Source of the DNA: a virus
IMG/VR virus record: IMGVR_UViG_3300042474_001633
Coordinates: 96,283-160,282 of that record
Strand: one strand, 5' to 3'
Length of the DNA: 64,000 nucleotides
Under the pieces are notes generated by a model. It did no database searches, was not told the DNA's origin, and saw only the letters and a program-made list of their open reading frames with translations. Position numbers and translations under genes: made by a program. Positions 25,950 through 32,637 of this stretch are shown piece by piece. The first letter of the stretch is position 1, and every line of letters starts with the position of its first letter.

Positions 25950-26078
25950 GTGTCGGGCGTCACACTTGCGTTTGATGTGTCGGCGGTCACGTCCTGCGTG
26001 TCGGGCGTCACACAGCCCTACTATGTGCCGGCAGTCACACTACGTGTCGGGCGTCACACTACGTGTCGGCGGTCACAC
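25950..26078. repeat. Six direct repeats of GTGTCGGGCGTCACAC
   Basis: Copies begin at 25950, 25977, 25998, 26025, 26044 and 26063, with consensus GTGYCGGSVGTCAC. Steps are 27, 21, 27, 19 and 19 bases. They lie 35-165 bases upstream of the promoter of the minus gene at 25864. Iterons or a cooperative regulator array are possible. Confidence 0.8.
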
Positions 26079-26149
26079 CGGCGAACAAGTGTTCGGTCAG
26101 CAGCGAAACCGGAGAAATTTTCCGCCGCCGGCTTCCGGTTCGCCTTCGC

Positions 26150-26211
26150 GGGGACATCGCAATAGCGGGGCTGCGATGTCCCCGACGACTTCTTCTGACG
26201 GTGGCGGATGA
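26150..26211 (+). repeat. Element E2: hairpin plus box
   Basis: A perfect 12-bp stem, GGGGACATCGCA with TGCGATGTCCCC (26150-26161/26172-26183), exposes the loop ATAGCGGGGC. TTCTTC follows, then the consensus box GACGGTGGCGGATGA at 26197-26211. Confidence 0.85.
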
Positions 26212-26304
26212 CGAAGGAACTGAGTTGCTGAAGCAGTTTTGGATACACGAAGTCGGCTTTGATGTCGGGAAGCAAACATCCAAGTCAGGTTGTTGGAAAC
26301 TTTC

Positions 26305-26333
26305 TTGACAAACCGCATCTCACTTGCTAACAC
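26305..26333 (+). promoter_or_regulatory. Promoter of 34-residue gene
   Basis: TTGACA, 17 bases, TAACAC. It lies 20 bases before the ATG, with GAGGA between. Confidence 0.6.
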
Positions 26334-26353
26334 GGAACGTGCGAGGAACTCTG

Positions 26354-26458
26354 ATGGCGTCAAACACGAGAGTCCCGCCAAAACCAGAACCAAACCAAAA
26401 ACCACGAGTGGCTGGGTGTTCTTGGGCAACAAAAAACCCGCCCTTTTGGGCGGGCTAG
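26354..26458 (+). CDS. 34-residue proline-rich peptide
   Basis: ATG after GAGGAACTCTG; product MASNTRVPPKPEPNQKPR followed by a Trp/Cys tail ending FWAG. It has a promoter just upstream, and the terminator hairpin forms from its own last codons. Proline- and lysine-rich at the start. Function unknown; a complete, very small plus-strand unit. Confidence 0.45.
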   Translation: MASNTRVPPKPEPNQKPRVAGCSWATKNPPFWAG

Positions 26459-26466
26459 TTGATTTT
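26431..26466. terminator. Bidirectional terminator
   Basis: AACCCGCCC (26436-26444) pairs with GGGCGGG (26448-26454). A-run on the left and T-run on the right allow use by both the plus 34-residue gene and the minus 37-residue gene. Confidence 0.75.
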
Positions 26467-26529
26467 TACCCTGCTAGTAGAACTAAAAGGCAAAAAAAGA
26501 TTACATAAGTTGTGGCTTGGGACAAAACA

Positions 26530-26643
26530 TCACCCCCAATTCTCCTTTTTCCATTTTTCCCACTCTTGTTGCTTTCGCTCTATGTAGTCACCGAGCGGTA
26601 TTGCGATAAGAATTGAGACGGCGATTATTTGATGTATCTTCAC
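26530..26643 (-). CDS. 37-residue single-pass membrane protein
   Basis: GTG start after AAAGGGGGTGAA. Hydrophobic segment IIAVSILIAIPLGDYI then a charged amphipathic tail (ERKQQEWEKWKKENWG). It has its own promoter and shares a terminator. The layout resembles small holin-like or regulatory membrane peptides; function not known. Confidence 0.55.
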   Translation of the reverse strand: MKIHQIIAVSILIAIPLGDYIERKQQEWEKWKKENWG

Positions 26644-26672
26644 TTCACCCCCTTTACTTTTCTATTTAGTAA

Positions 26673-26701
26673 AGAGTAGTAAGTGGTACGCAGATAGTCA
26701 A
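26673..26701 (-). promoter_or_regulatory. Sigma-70-type promoter
   Basis: On minus: TTGACT, 17 bases, TACTCT, 29 bases before the GTG of the 37-residue gene. Confidence 0.7.
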
Positions 26702-26846
26702 GCACTCACACGCACTTCTGTCAAGTTACTACCAAAGTCATGCGTCACAGGCTTTGACCACCAAGAAAGTTGACAACAGGTCGGGTCTAGCCGTTCATGT
26801 GTTCGCAATTGACGACATCACGAGTTCTTCGCCTGGGACTGAGGAC

Positions 26847-26907
26847 ACCCCCGTTTGGTAGCGGGGCTGCCAGACGGGGGTCATCTTCTACCGACGGTGG
26901 GGCATGA
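26847..26907 (+). repeat. Element E3: hairpin plus box
   Basis: Stem ACCCCCGTTTGG/CCAGACGGGGGT (26847-26858/26870-26881), with one G-T pair, around loop TAGCGGGGCTG; then CATCTTCTACC and the box GACGGTGGGGCATGA at 26893-26907. A second GAGTTCTTC lies just upstream at 26822-26830. Confidence 0.85.
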
Positions 26908-27026
26908 GTCCCTTCCGTTCGACCTGATGAACACCTGTGGGCGAACACCTGTTTGTTCCAACCGATGTGACGAACTTCATGCCGTACAAGTTGCTTTTTG
27001 TCCCATCTACGGGCTAGCGTGTTGCT

Positions 27027-27644
27027 ATGGCAACACGCCACCTTACACACGACACCGAGACGGCTGTTTTAGAAGTCGCCAAGGACTTTTGGCTTCGTGA
27101 GGTCGTGCCCGTGACCGTACCGAACGCCTGCATACTGGCTTCTCGTATTCTCACGGTTGCCCTAAACAAGTACGGGGTCGCTGCTAACGCAACCCAACTT
27201 GACGCTGTCTGCTGGAACGATGAGGGCTACCGCCTACGCAATGACGTAGTTGCTTCCCGAGAGAGCAAGACCGCTTGGTCAGTAGGCGTAATGTCTAAAC
27301 CGAGTGACCAATGGATTACCAATGAGATTGCTTCGGGTCGTAATCCATTTGAGCGAGATTTCTTTGGACACCTTGTAGTGGAGACTGAGCACCACTTCAT
27401 TGACTTCACTGCTGGTCAATTTGACCGCCCTCAACACGGCATCGTGACTGGTTCACCCCTCATCGTGCCCAACTCCCATCTCGTAGAGACAAAAGACGGG
27501 TGGAAAGTACCGATTATCAAGGGCGTCTACACGATTCGTGACGCCAAGTACCCTGCCTCACCACGCAATGCACCCGACTGGCACACGAACTACAAGCGTG
27601 ATGCCAAGCGACTGATTGACGAACTACGCCCATTGTTGGGCTAG
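27027..27644 (+). CDS. Unknown protein, one of few plus genes in the array
   Basis: A 205-residue protein. Segments include TETAVLEVAKDFWLREVVPV and ACILASRILTVALNKYGVAA (helices), then FFGHLVVETEHHFIDFTAGQFDRP, where EHHFIDFTAGQFDRP recalls the strand after the catalytic pair in papain-like cysteine proteases of the transglutaminase type; a catalytic Cys might be in QLDAVCWNDEG. This is tentative. It lies between element boxes E3 and E4 and has a weak promoter (TTGCTT/TAGCGT) ending a few bases before the ATG. Confidence 0.65.
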   Translation: MATRHLTHDTETAVLEVAKDFWLREVVPVTVPNACILASRILTVALNKYGVAANATQLDAVCWNDEGYRLRNDVVASRESKTAWSVGVMSKPSDQWITNEIASGRNPFERDFFGHLVVETEHHFIDFTAGQFDRPQHGIVTGSPLIVPNSHLVETKDGWKVPIIKGVYTIRDAKYPASPRNAPDWHTNYKRDAKRLIDELRPLLG

Positions 27645-27751
27645 TTCCTCGCTTTTCCCCTTCCGTCTGGCTGATGTCGCGCGCCTACGCTTTGCCGCCG
27701 CAACAGCGTGAGAGGAAACTAATACGATTTTCTCTCATGGCTTCTTCGGGT
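27645..27751. other. Gap with hairpin after the plus gene
   Basis: TGAGAGGAAA and TTTTCTCTCA (about 27709-27738) form a stem, a likely terminator of the plus gene, just before element E4. Confidence 0.4.
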
Positions 27752-27801
27752 GCGGGGCTGTCATGTCTTTCCAGAGTTCTTCTTACGACGGTGGCGGATG
27801 A
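27752..27801 (+). repeat. Element E4
   Basis: GCGGGGCTGTCA at 27752-27763, GAGTTCTTCTTAC, then box GACGGTGGCGGATGA at 27787-27801. No long stem around the loop motif in this copy. Confidence 0.8.
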
Positions 27802-27814
27802 ACGGGAATAGCAA

Positions 27815-27853
27815 AACGGGCAGACACACTCGCAGTGAGTGCGCCTGCCCGTT
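27815..27853 (-). terminator. Terminator
   Basis: AACGGGCAG pairs with CTGCCCGTT, with an inner CACTC/GAGTG stem. Ends the two-gene minus unit 27875-28338. Confidence 0.75.
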
Positions 27854-27874
27854 AGTCGGGGGTTCGCTGTGTGG

Positions 27875-27928
27875 TTACTGGCTAAGTATCAGTGCGATAA
27901 CAAACACGACGATTGCCGTCGCTATCAC
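27875..27928 (-). CDS. 17-residue hydrophobic peptide (B)
   Basis: GTG start overlapping the stop of the preceding gene (GTGA). Product VIATAIVVFVIALILSQ, a pure transmembrane-like helix. The transcript ends 20 bases later at a strong terminator. Same length as peptides A and C but not similar in sequence. Confidence 0.5.
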   Translation of the reverse strand: MIATAIVVFVIALILSQ

Positions 27929-28338
27929 TCCGAGTCTTCGTCTAGTGCGTAACGAACGGTGTAGCCACGCCCCATTGGGACATCGTGGTGCGCTAAGTTC
28001 AGGTGCAACACTTCTCCCGATAGTTGCCAGCGCAGACGCCAAGTGTCGTTGACTGTGACCGCACGGATGAAGTCGGGAATGGTTTCCGCTGTGAACTCTC
28101 CCGATACCGAACGATTCCATAGTGGCAGTCCGTCAATCGTGAAGTTGCAGGTCGGGTTGGCGTCGTACCATCCCTTTATTCCTTCTGTGAAGTGAAAAAC
28201 GGCAGTCTCCCAGCAATCGCCATAGCAATAGTCTGCAGGCTCATCCGTGTACTCTTCCCTTATCGGGTCATACTTCATGCAGTCGCAACTGTTTTGGATT
28301 ACTCCATCCCAGTCACTCTGTGTTTTGGTTGTTGTCAT
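27925..28338 (-). CDS. Unknown cysteine-rich protein
   Basis: A 137-residue protein starting at a leaderless promoter. The N-terminal third has five cysteines (NSCDCMKYDP, ADYCYGDCWETAVF) that could bind metal. A C-terminal beta-rich part (RLRWQLSGEVLHLNLAHHDV) follows. No family recognised. Couples to the 17-residue peptide at its 3' end. Confidence 0.65.
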   Translation of the reverse strand: MTTTKTQSDWDGVIQNSCDCMKYDPIREEYTDEPADYCYGDCWETAVFHFTEGIKGWYDANPTCNFTIDGLPLWNRSVSGEFTAETIPDFIRAVTVNDTWRLRWQLSGEVLHLNLAHHDVPMGRGYTVRYALDEDSE

Positions 28339-28344
28339 GCGCTA

Positions 28345-28373
28345 AGAATAAGACATAAGTAGTACTTTGTCAA
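28345..28373 (-). promoter_or_regulatory. Leaderless promoter
   Basis: On minus: TTGACA, 17 bases, TATTCT, six bases, ATG. Confidence 0.8.
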
Positions 28374-28487
28374 GTCATGTCGTGCGTGCTTGTGGTCACG
28401 CTTGAGGTTCGGCCGGCAGTTGGTGTCGCCCCAGCCGGCAACCGGACTCTCAGTCGCACGCCGGCTCTCCGGACGCGGGGGCAAGCT

Positions 28488-28539
28488 GCGGGGCTGTCAA
28501 GTCCGACGGCATCTTCTACCTTCTGACGGTGGCGTATGA
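28488..28539 (+). repeat. Element E5
   Basis: GCGGGGCTGTCA at 28488-28499, CATCTTCTACCTTCT, then box GACGGTGGCGTATGA at 28525-28539. GGAC/GTCC may close a weak stem around the motif. Confidence 0.8.
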
Positions 28540-28579
28540 GCCGACACGAGCAACAACGGCGAACGGGTACGAACGACAA

Positions 28580-28612
28580 CGGGCGCACCTACCGAATTGG
28601 TAGATGCGCCCG
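28580..28612 (-). terminator. Terminator
   Basis: CGGGCGCA/TGCGCCCG outer stem, CTACC/GGTAG inner stem, C/A mismatch on plus between them (G-U in minus RNA). Confidence 0.75.
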
Positions 28613-28646
28613 TGTTGGGGGTTGGTTTGGGGATTTGGCTAGTGCA

Positions 28647-29018
28647 TTACTTCCAAGTAGATAGGTCAAGCACCACTTCTGCGAGTTGGTCGCAGTAGAT
28701 GTGCGACTGTTCCGCTTCTACGACTTCCGTGTGTGCCATTTTCCCTGTTTGTATGTAGCGGATACGCTTGACTATGTAGGTGTCTGAATAATCAAGCACC
28801 ACTTCTATGCGTCGGGTTGAGGTAATCGGCAGGATTACGCCGACTGTCTCGCCTTCCTTATCTTCTAGGCAAGCCATACGCCCGCCCGATACGGCAAGCA
28901 CTACCATTTTCCCGATTTGGTTCATTACTTCGCTAGTGTCGCACGGTCGCCCGTCACGCACTATGCCTATTAGGTGACAAGACGAACTGCCCTTGCCCCA
29001 TTTGAGTGTGTTTGTCAT
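28647..29018 (-). CDS. Unknown protein
   Basis: A 123-residue beta-rich protein (GKMVVLAVSGGRMACLEDKE, TRRIEVVLDYSDTYIVKRIRY). Leaderless start six bases after the -10. The strand pattern might be a small barrel; no family recognised. Confidence 0.65.
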   Translation of the reverse strand: MTNTLKWGKGSSSCHLIGIVRDGRPCDTSEVMNQIGKMVVLAVSGGRMACLEDKEGETVGVILPITSTRRIEVVLDYSDTYIVKRIRYIQTGKMAHTEVVEAEQSHIYCDQLAEVVLDLSTWK

Positions 29019-29024
29019 AGTTCT

Positions 29025-29053
29025 ATCGTAGGGCAGTTGTGGGTCTTTGTCAA
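29025..29053 (-). promoter_or_regulatory. Leaderless promoter
   Basis: On minus: TTGACA, 17 bases, TACGAT, six bases, ATG. Confidence 0.8.
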
Positions 29054-29141
29054 GTTTCTAATCTGTGGTTGTGGTCACGGCGCAGGTTTCTGCTCTCAGG
29101 TTGCGAGGTTCTCCGCCGCTGCCGCCAGACGGCGACTGGGA

Positions 29142-29207
29142 CTGGGGGCGTTGGCTAGCGGGGCTGGCGAACGCCCCCAGAGTTCTTCTTACGACGGTGG
29201 CGTATGA
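29142..29207 (+). repeat. Element E6: hairpin plus box
   Basis: CTGGGGGCGTT/AACGCCCCCAG stem (29142-29152/29170-29180), extended by GC pairs, with loop core AGCGGGGCT. GAGTTCTTCTTAC then box GACGGTGGCGTATGA at 29193-29207. Confidence 0.88.
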
Positions 29208-29227
29208 GTTGCGTGAATACACAAAAA

Positions 29228-29255
29228 AACCGCCTAGCCATTACGACTAGACGGT
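29228..29255 (-). terminator. Terminator
   Basis: ACCG-C-CTAG with CTAG-A-CGGT; again a plus-strand C/A mismatch that is G-U in minus RNA. U-rich after the stem in minus RNA. Confidence 0.7.
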
Positions 29256-29280
29256 CTTTCGGAGGGTGGTTATTCGTTGG

Positions 29281-29493
29281 TCAGTTGCTCACTTCCCAAA
29301 CTCCTTCTGCTTCATTTAGAACATTTTCCTCAATGTTCCATTCGCTTTCTTCCCAACGGATTTCTTCTTTCATAATCAGTGCGATTTTGTCTGTAAACTC
29401 TCGCATAATCGCTTCCGCTTGTTCTTTGCTATCCGCTTTTATTTCCGTGATAGCGATAGACAAGTCTGTTGAGTAGTACTTTTCTACGCTCAT
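29281..29493 (-). CDS. Small unknown protein
   Basis: A 70-residue protein, ATG preceded by AAAGGGGGGAA. Contains STDLSIAITEIKADSKEQAEA then acidic helices. Second gene of a two-gene unit. Confidence 0.6.
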   Translation of the reverse strand: MSVEKYYSTDLSIAITEIKADSKEQAEAIMREFTDKIALIMKEEIRWEESEWNIEENVLNEAEGVWEVSN

Positions 29494-29510
29494 TTCCCCC
29501 CTTTCTTTTA

Positions 29511-29696
29511 CTAGTTTTTAGGACAGTCCTCGTATGGGTTTTCATTACCCTCGTTATCCTCGCACGGACACCAACCGAATAGTCCTACTTGTGTTTCGTG
29601 CGTGAGTTCGGCTAAGTCTCCCCAAGACGGCGAGCCACCGAGTTGGTCTATGACCAAACTCCAATAGTCCACGAATAGTTTTTCTTTTCCGTTCAC
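29511..29696 (-). CDS. Small unknown protein with Cys motif
   Basis: GTG start seven bases after a -10 box (leaderless). 61 residues ending FGWCPCEDNEGNENPYEDC, a short Cys/acid-rich tail. Followed by the gene at 29281-29493 in the same unit. Confidence 0.6.
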   Translation of the reverse strand: MNGKEKLFVDYWSLVIDQLGGSPSWGDLAELTHETQVGLFGWCPCEDNEGNENPYEDCPKN

Positions 29697-29703
29697 TATT
29701 GTT

Positions 29704-29732
29704 ATTTTAGGACATAAGTATCCCTAAGTCAA
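29704..29732 (-). promoter_or_regulatory. Leaderless promoter with palindromic spacer
   Basis: On minus: TTGACT, 17 bases, TAAAAT, seven bases, GTG. Spacer AGGGATACTTATGTCCT is an inverted repeat close to the spacer of the promoter at 25886. Confidence 0.75.
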
Positions 29733-29802
29733 GTTTTGTGGCAACAGTCACATTACATTCCTCGGCGCAGCGAACCTCAATAAGTATGAGAGAGAGGAAG
29801 TT

Positions 29803-29976
29803 ATGCCAACGGACGACAACCGAACATACGAACAGATAGCAACCGAGACTTGCGAGTTGATTTGCGCTCTACAAGACGCTGTTGGGGTTCTTTTCCCTTG
29901 GCGTATGTATGACTGCGACAAGATAACTGTATCCAACGACACCATCAAGTTGCTTCTCGAAGCCATCAAGGACTGA
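29803..29976 (+). CDS. Small helical protein
   Basis: ATG after AGAGAGGAAG; 57 residues (MPTDDNRTYEQIATETCELI... KLLLEAIKD). A plus gene between minus units, ending 35 bases before the CGGGGCT of element E7. Function unknown. Confidence 0.55.
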   Translation: MPTDDNRTYEQIATETCELICALQDAVGVLFPWRMYDCDKITVSNDTIKLLLEAIKD

Positions 29977-30010
29977 ACCTGCTCGACCGGACATCCGGTT
30001 TTGTAATCCA

Positions 30011-30061
30011 GCGGGGCTGGCAAGTCCCTGCCTGAGTTCTTCTTTTGACGGTGGCGGATGA
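30011..30061 (+). repeat. Element E7
   Basis: CCAGCGGGGCTGG small hairpin at 30008-30020, GAGTTCTTCTTTT, box GACGGTGGCGGATGA at 30047-30061. Confidence 0.85.
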
Positions 30062-30075
30062 CGGGCAAAAAAATA

Positions 30076-30109
30076 AGGGGCGCACCTGCCTTTCAGCAAG
30101 TGCGCCCCT
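30076..30109 (-). terminator. Terminator
   Basis: AGGGGCGCAC...GTGCGCCCCT, inner TGC/GCA; in minus RNA the loop is GAAA. Followed by A-run on plus (U-run in minus RNA). Confidence 0.8.
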
Positions 30110-30123
30110 TTGGGGGTTGGCTA

Positions 30124-30516
30124 TCAGTAAGCGAGTGTGCGAGTGAGCAAATCTTTTACTAGGGCGTTGTTATCAACCCAGTGGTCAATGTTGCGAACTA
30201 CCTGAGCCTCAAACTCGGCAAACGACTTATCGCCATAGCGCCCAACTGGGTTGGTGTGGATTACCTGCGCTGGATACTCAGGGTTGAATACCTCAAACGC
30301 AGTGACGGTGAACCCTACGCTCGGTTGCCATACGACACGGCGTATCGTTGCTTCGTACTGCTTGCGCTTGGAGTTGTGGCTGAACTCAAGTTCTACCTGC
30401 TCACCCCATAGGTCTGTCTCGCCCATGCGCTGAATGTTCAGGTCTTGCGACTGCCAGACATAAGTAACCTTTCGGTCACGCTCTTGGCGCTTCGCTCGTG
30501 GGAATACTGTAATCAC
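30124..30516 (-). CDS. Unknown protein
   Basis: A 130-residue protein with GTG start after AAAAGGAGAG. Strand-rich middle (WGEQVELEFSHNSKRKQYEA, SVGFTVTAFEVFNPEYPAQV) and helical C-terminus. Single-gene unit. No family recognised. Confidence 0.65.
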   Translation of the reverse strand: MITVFPRAKRQERDRKVTYVWQSQDLNIQRMGETDLWGEQVELEFSHNSKRKQYEATIRRVVWQPSVGFTVTAFEVFNPEYPAQVIHTNPVGRYGDKSFAEFEAQVVRNIDHWVDNNALVKDLLTRTLAY

Positions 30517-30544
30517 TTGCTCTCCTTTTCTAGTAGGTGAGGTA

Positions 30545-30574
30545 AGTGTACCTGCTATGGCATACGACTGTCAA
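30545..30574 (-). promoter_or_regulatory. Sigma-70-type promoter
   Basis: On minus: TTGACA, 18 bases, TACACT. Confidence 0.65.
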
Positions 30575-30653
30575 GTTGTTGCGCTGGTCGTGCGTCACAC
30601 ACGGCTGGCGAGGCGAGTTGGCTGCGAAGGTCGCACCTGACGACGGCTGCGGC

Positions 30654-30728
30654 GACGGGGACATCACTCGGCGGCCCCGCGCCCGCCGACCAACCCGCGT
30701 TCTTCTTCTACCCGACGGTGGTGGATGA
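30654..30728 (+). repeat. Element E8 (divergent)
   Basis: CGGGG...CCCCG pairing replaces the usual CGGGGCT motif; GTTCTTCTTCTACCC then box GACGGTGGTGGATGA at 30714-30728. Confidence 0.75.
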
Positions 30729-30736
30729 ATAGAAAA

Positions 30737-30768
30737 AGCCCCCACCCACATTTCTGCGGATGGGGGCT
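30737..30768 (-). terminator. Terminator
   Basis: AGCCCCCA/TGGGGGCT outer stem, inner CC/GG, C/A mismatch on plus between them. Confidence 0.75.
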
Positions 30769-30780
30769 AGTTCGTGGGGA

Positions 30781-31191
30781 TTACTTTGTAGCGAACGCAC
30801 CTTCGTATCGGTGTTCACCAATAAAAGAGATGGCTTTGTCGCCCTCTATCTTGTAAGCGAAGATGGCTTTGTCGCCAAGTACATAGACATACTCTGCCCA
30901 TGCGAACTCGGTGTCACTCTGCGTGAACCACTTTACTGATGTTATGTCGTTGTGTGCTTCGCCATACCCTTCCACTACCTTCCACTCGGTTTCACGAGTT
31001 TCGTAGTTCGGGTCAATGACAGACCATGAAAGGTTGTCGTGGAGAAGTGTCTGTCGGACTTTCTCTACGCCGTCACGGATTACGAGTTCCGTGAGTTGGG
31101 GTATCTTGACTGATGGGTAGCCATCCCAATGAGAGTAGCGACCACGCCACCCATCACCGAACGGTTCAGCGATAATGCTACGAGTTGCCAT
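30781..31191 (-). CDS. Unknown protein (MATRSIIAE family-like)
   Basis: A 136-residue protein: MATRSIIAEPFGDGWRGRYS then HWDGYP, a start found in many unnamed actinophage and actinobacterial proteins. The C-terminal half is strand-rich (EFAWAEYVYVLGDKAIFAYK). Last gene of the coupled operon 31762-30781. Confidence 0.7.
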   Translation of the reverse strand: MATRSIIAEPFGDGWRGRYSHWDGYPSVKIPQLTELVIRDGVEKVRQTLLHDNLSWSVIDPNYETRETEWKVVEGYGEAHNDITSVKWFTQSDTEFAWAEYVYVLGDKAIFAYKIEGDKAISFIGEHRYEGAFATK

Positions 31192-31327
31192 TTGCTACTA
31201 CCTCGCCTTCGGTTTCCCATTTGGATACTTCTTCCATGACATCATTGAGCGATTTCATAACAGCGATAATCCTGTCAAATAAATAGTCTTTGATGTCTTT
31301 GCTTACGACAACCTTACGAGTTTCCAT
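31178..31327 (-). CDS. Small unknown protein
   Basis: 49 residues (METRKVVVSKDIKDYLFDRI...) overlapping both neighbours by 14 bases. One strand then helices. Supported mainly by its place in a coupled operon. Confidence 0.5.
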   Translation of the reverse strand: METRKVVVSKDIKDYLFDRIIAVMKSLNDVMEEVSKWETEGEVVANGNS

Positions 31328-31547
31328 TTGTTACCACCTTGTCTGATGATGTGTCCCATACGGACACGGGGATTTCTTCGTAACTGTCCAAGCCCTCAAT
31401 GAGCGAGAGAGTAGAACCGCAGTCCCAAGTGACTGATAAGACGGTTGCGCCCCAAAAGTCCACAGATTTATTGGTGACAGTTCCCTCGTCGCCCGCTTTC
31501 AGGCGGGTGTACGGGTCATCCGTTGAGATTAGACGAATACGCATCAC
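31314..31547 (-). CDS. Small SH3-like beta protein (tentative)
   Basis: 77 residues: MMRIRLISTDDPYTRLKAGDEGTVTNKSV, a pattern of two strands with a Gly turn typical of small beta-barrel domains in phage proteins of the DUF4314 type. Overlaps the XRE gene by four bases. Confidence 0.6.
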   Translation of the reverse strand: MMRIRLISTDDPYTRLKAGDEGTVTNKSVDFWGATVLSVTWDCGSTLSLIEGLDSYEEIPVSVWDTSSDKVVTNGNS

Positions 31548-31762
31548 AGACCTTTGAGAAGTTCTGCTGGCTTTACGCCTACGGCTTCACACAAACGGAA
31601 CAAGGTGTCAAGGTTTGGTGCGAAGTGTCCGTTCTCAATGCGGTTCACGGTCTTGCGGTCAATGCCTGACGCTTTTGCGAGTTCCTCTTGCGTTAGTTCG
31701 TTTTCCAGTCGCAGTTCGTACAAACGCTCTGCGACTATTTTTTCTTTCTTTGTCTTTGTCAT
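31544..31762 (-). CDS. XRE-family helix-turn-helix regulator
   Basis: ATG at 31762 (MTKTKKEKIVAERLYELRLE) after GGAAAGAAA gives 72 residues. LTQEELAKASGIDRKTVNRIENG is a clear HTH_3 DNA-binding helix pair, then PNLDTLFRLCEAVGVKPAEL. A compact single-domain repressor or activator. A natural candidate to bind the direct repeats at the promoter 32404-32432. Confidence 0.85.
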   Translation of the reverse strand: MTKTKKEKIVAERLYELRLENELTQEELAKASGIDRKTVNRIENGHFAPNLDTLFRLCEAVGVKPAELLKGL

Positions 31763-31802
31763 TTTCTTTCCTTTTTTGTTTGGTTGGTTATTGGTATTAC
31801 AT

Positions 31803-32378
31803 CTAACAGATAGAGAAGCCACCGCAAGTTTTTAGAAAGCGAGCGAAAGCACGAATGTTTTCTACATCTATTGAGTAGTTGGCAGAGCGTGGTTCTGTCT
31901 CACCCTTGCCACTACAGCCATTACAGGTCTGTGAGATTTCTGTCTCATTTTCCTCAATGGGCAACTTGGTGTATTTAGGAAGTTTTTGACCGTCCCCAAA
32001 TACATCTGCCATAAAGTCGTAGTCGTAAGGGTTACGAGTTTTCCCAGTTTCTTTGTTTTTGTACCACAAGCGCATACCTGTTGCCATACAATGTAAGCAC
32101 TTGCGCTTTGGCAGAGAGTTGATGTGGTCGTTACGCTCTTTGACATACTTATCTGCCGTACCGTCTTTTAGGCTTTTGTAAAGACGCTTGGAGAGTTCTT
32201 CGCTGTCCAATGCGTCAAGTCCGTCACCATCATTGGAGTAAGCGTATTTTACTTTTTTACAGATTTCGGGTGAGATAGTAGAGCAGTAATCCCACAGAGG
32301 CGACCACCACCACACATTGTTGCGGAAGTATCCGCCTTTTTCATCTGTTGGGTTTTTACCCATTACATCCATGCCCAT
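31803..32378 (-). CDS. Unknown protein with two CxxCxGxG zinc motifs
   Basis: ATG at 32378 (MGMDVMGKNPTDEKGGYFRN) follows GAAAGGAGAC; 191 residues. The N-terminal GMDVMGKNP...GYFRNNVWWWSPLWDYC marks a widespread unnamed phage family. CLHCMATG and CNGCSGKG form a DnaJ-like zinc-binding pair. First gene of the operon that includes the XRE regulator. Confidence 0.7.
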   Translation of the reverse strand: MGMDVMGKNPTDEKGGYFRNNVWWWSPLWDYCSTISPEICKKVKYAYSNDGDGLDALDSEELSKRLYKSLKDGTADKYVKERNDHINSLPKRKCLHCMATGMRLWYKNKETGKTRNPYDYDFMADVFGDGQKLPKYTKLPIEENETEISQTCNGCSGKGETEPRSANYSIDVENIRAFARFLKTCGGFSIC

Positions 32379-32394
32379 TGACTGTCTCCTTTCA

Positions 32395-32432
32395 TGTACC
32401 ATAAAGATAGCGTCGTGTACCATAAAACGCAA
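32395..32432 (-). promoter_or_regulatory. Promoter with two direct repeats
   Basis: On minus: TTGCGT, 17 bases, TATCTT. TGTACCATAAA occurs on plus at 32395-32405, overlapping the -10, and at 32416-32426, within the spacer; the two are 21 bases (two helical turns) apart. Confidence 0.7.
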
Positions 32433-32524
32433 GTCCTATTCATGTGTCTTTTGACACGGATGAAAAGAGGGGTTGAGATAATTTCTCCTACGCAGATAGT
32501 GCTAATTCGGCAACCCAGAACCCA

Positions 32525-32575
32525 ACGGGGCTCGCACGCAGCAAGGAAAGTTCTTCTGGCGACGGTGGGGCATGA
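32525..32575 (+). repeat. Element E9
   Basis: ACGGGGCTCGCA at 32525-32536, GTTCTTCTGGC, box GACGGTGGGGCATGA at 32561-32575. CAGAAC/GTTCT pairing may enclose the motif. Confidence 0.8.
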
Positions 32576-32602
32576 GTTTCGTTCAGCACAGAAATCAAAT
32601 GC

Positions 32603-32631
32603 TTGACTTTTCTAAATGACTTGACTACATT
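32603..32631 (+). promoter_or_regulatory. Leaderless promoter
   Basis: TTGACT, 17 bases, TACATT, six bases, ATG. Confidence 0.8.
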
Positions 32632-32637
32632 ACATCT

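Noticed and set aside
25950-26078. Repeat array as a CRISPR
   Set aside because: Units are about 16 bases with 3-11 base gaps, too short for repeats and spacers, and no cas genes are present.
25387-26508. Several 70-110 codon frames on both strands around the elements
   Set aside because: They run across hairpins, repeats and promoters and have Arg/Ser-rich compositions typical of GC-rich non-coding DNA.
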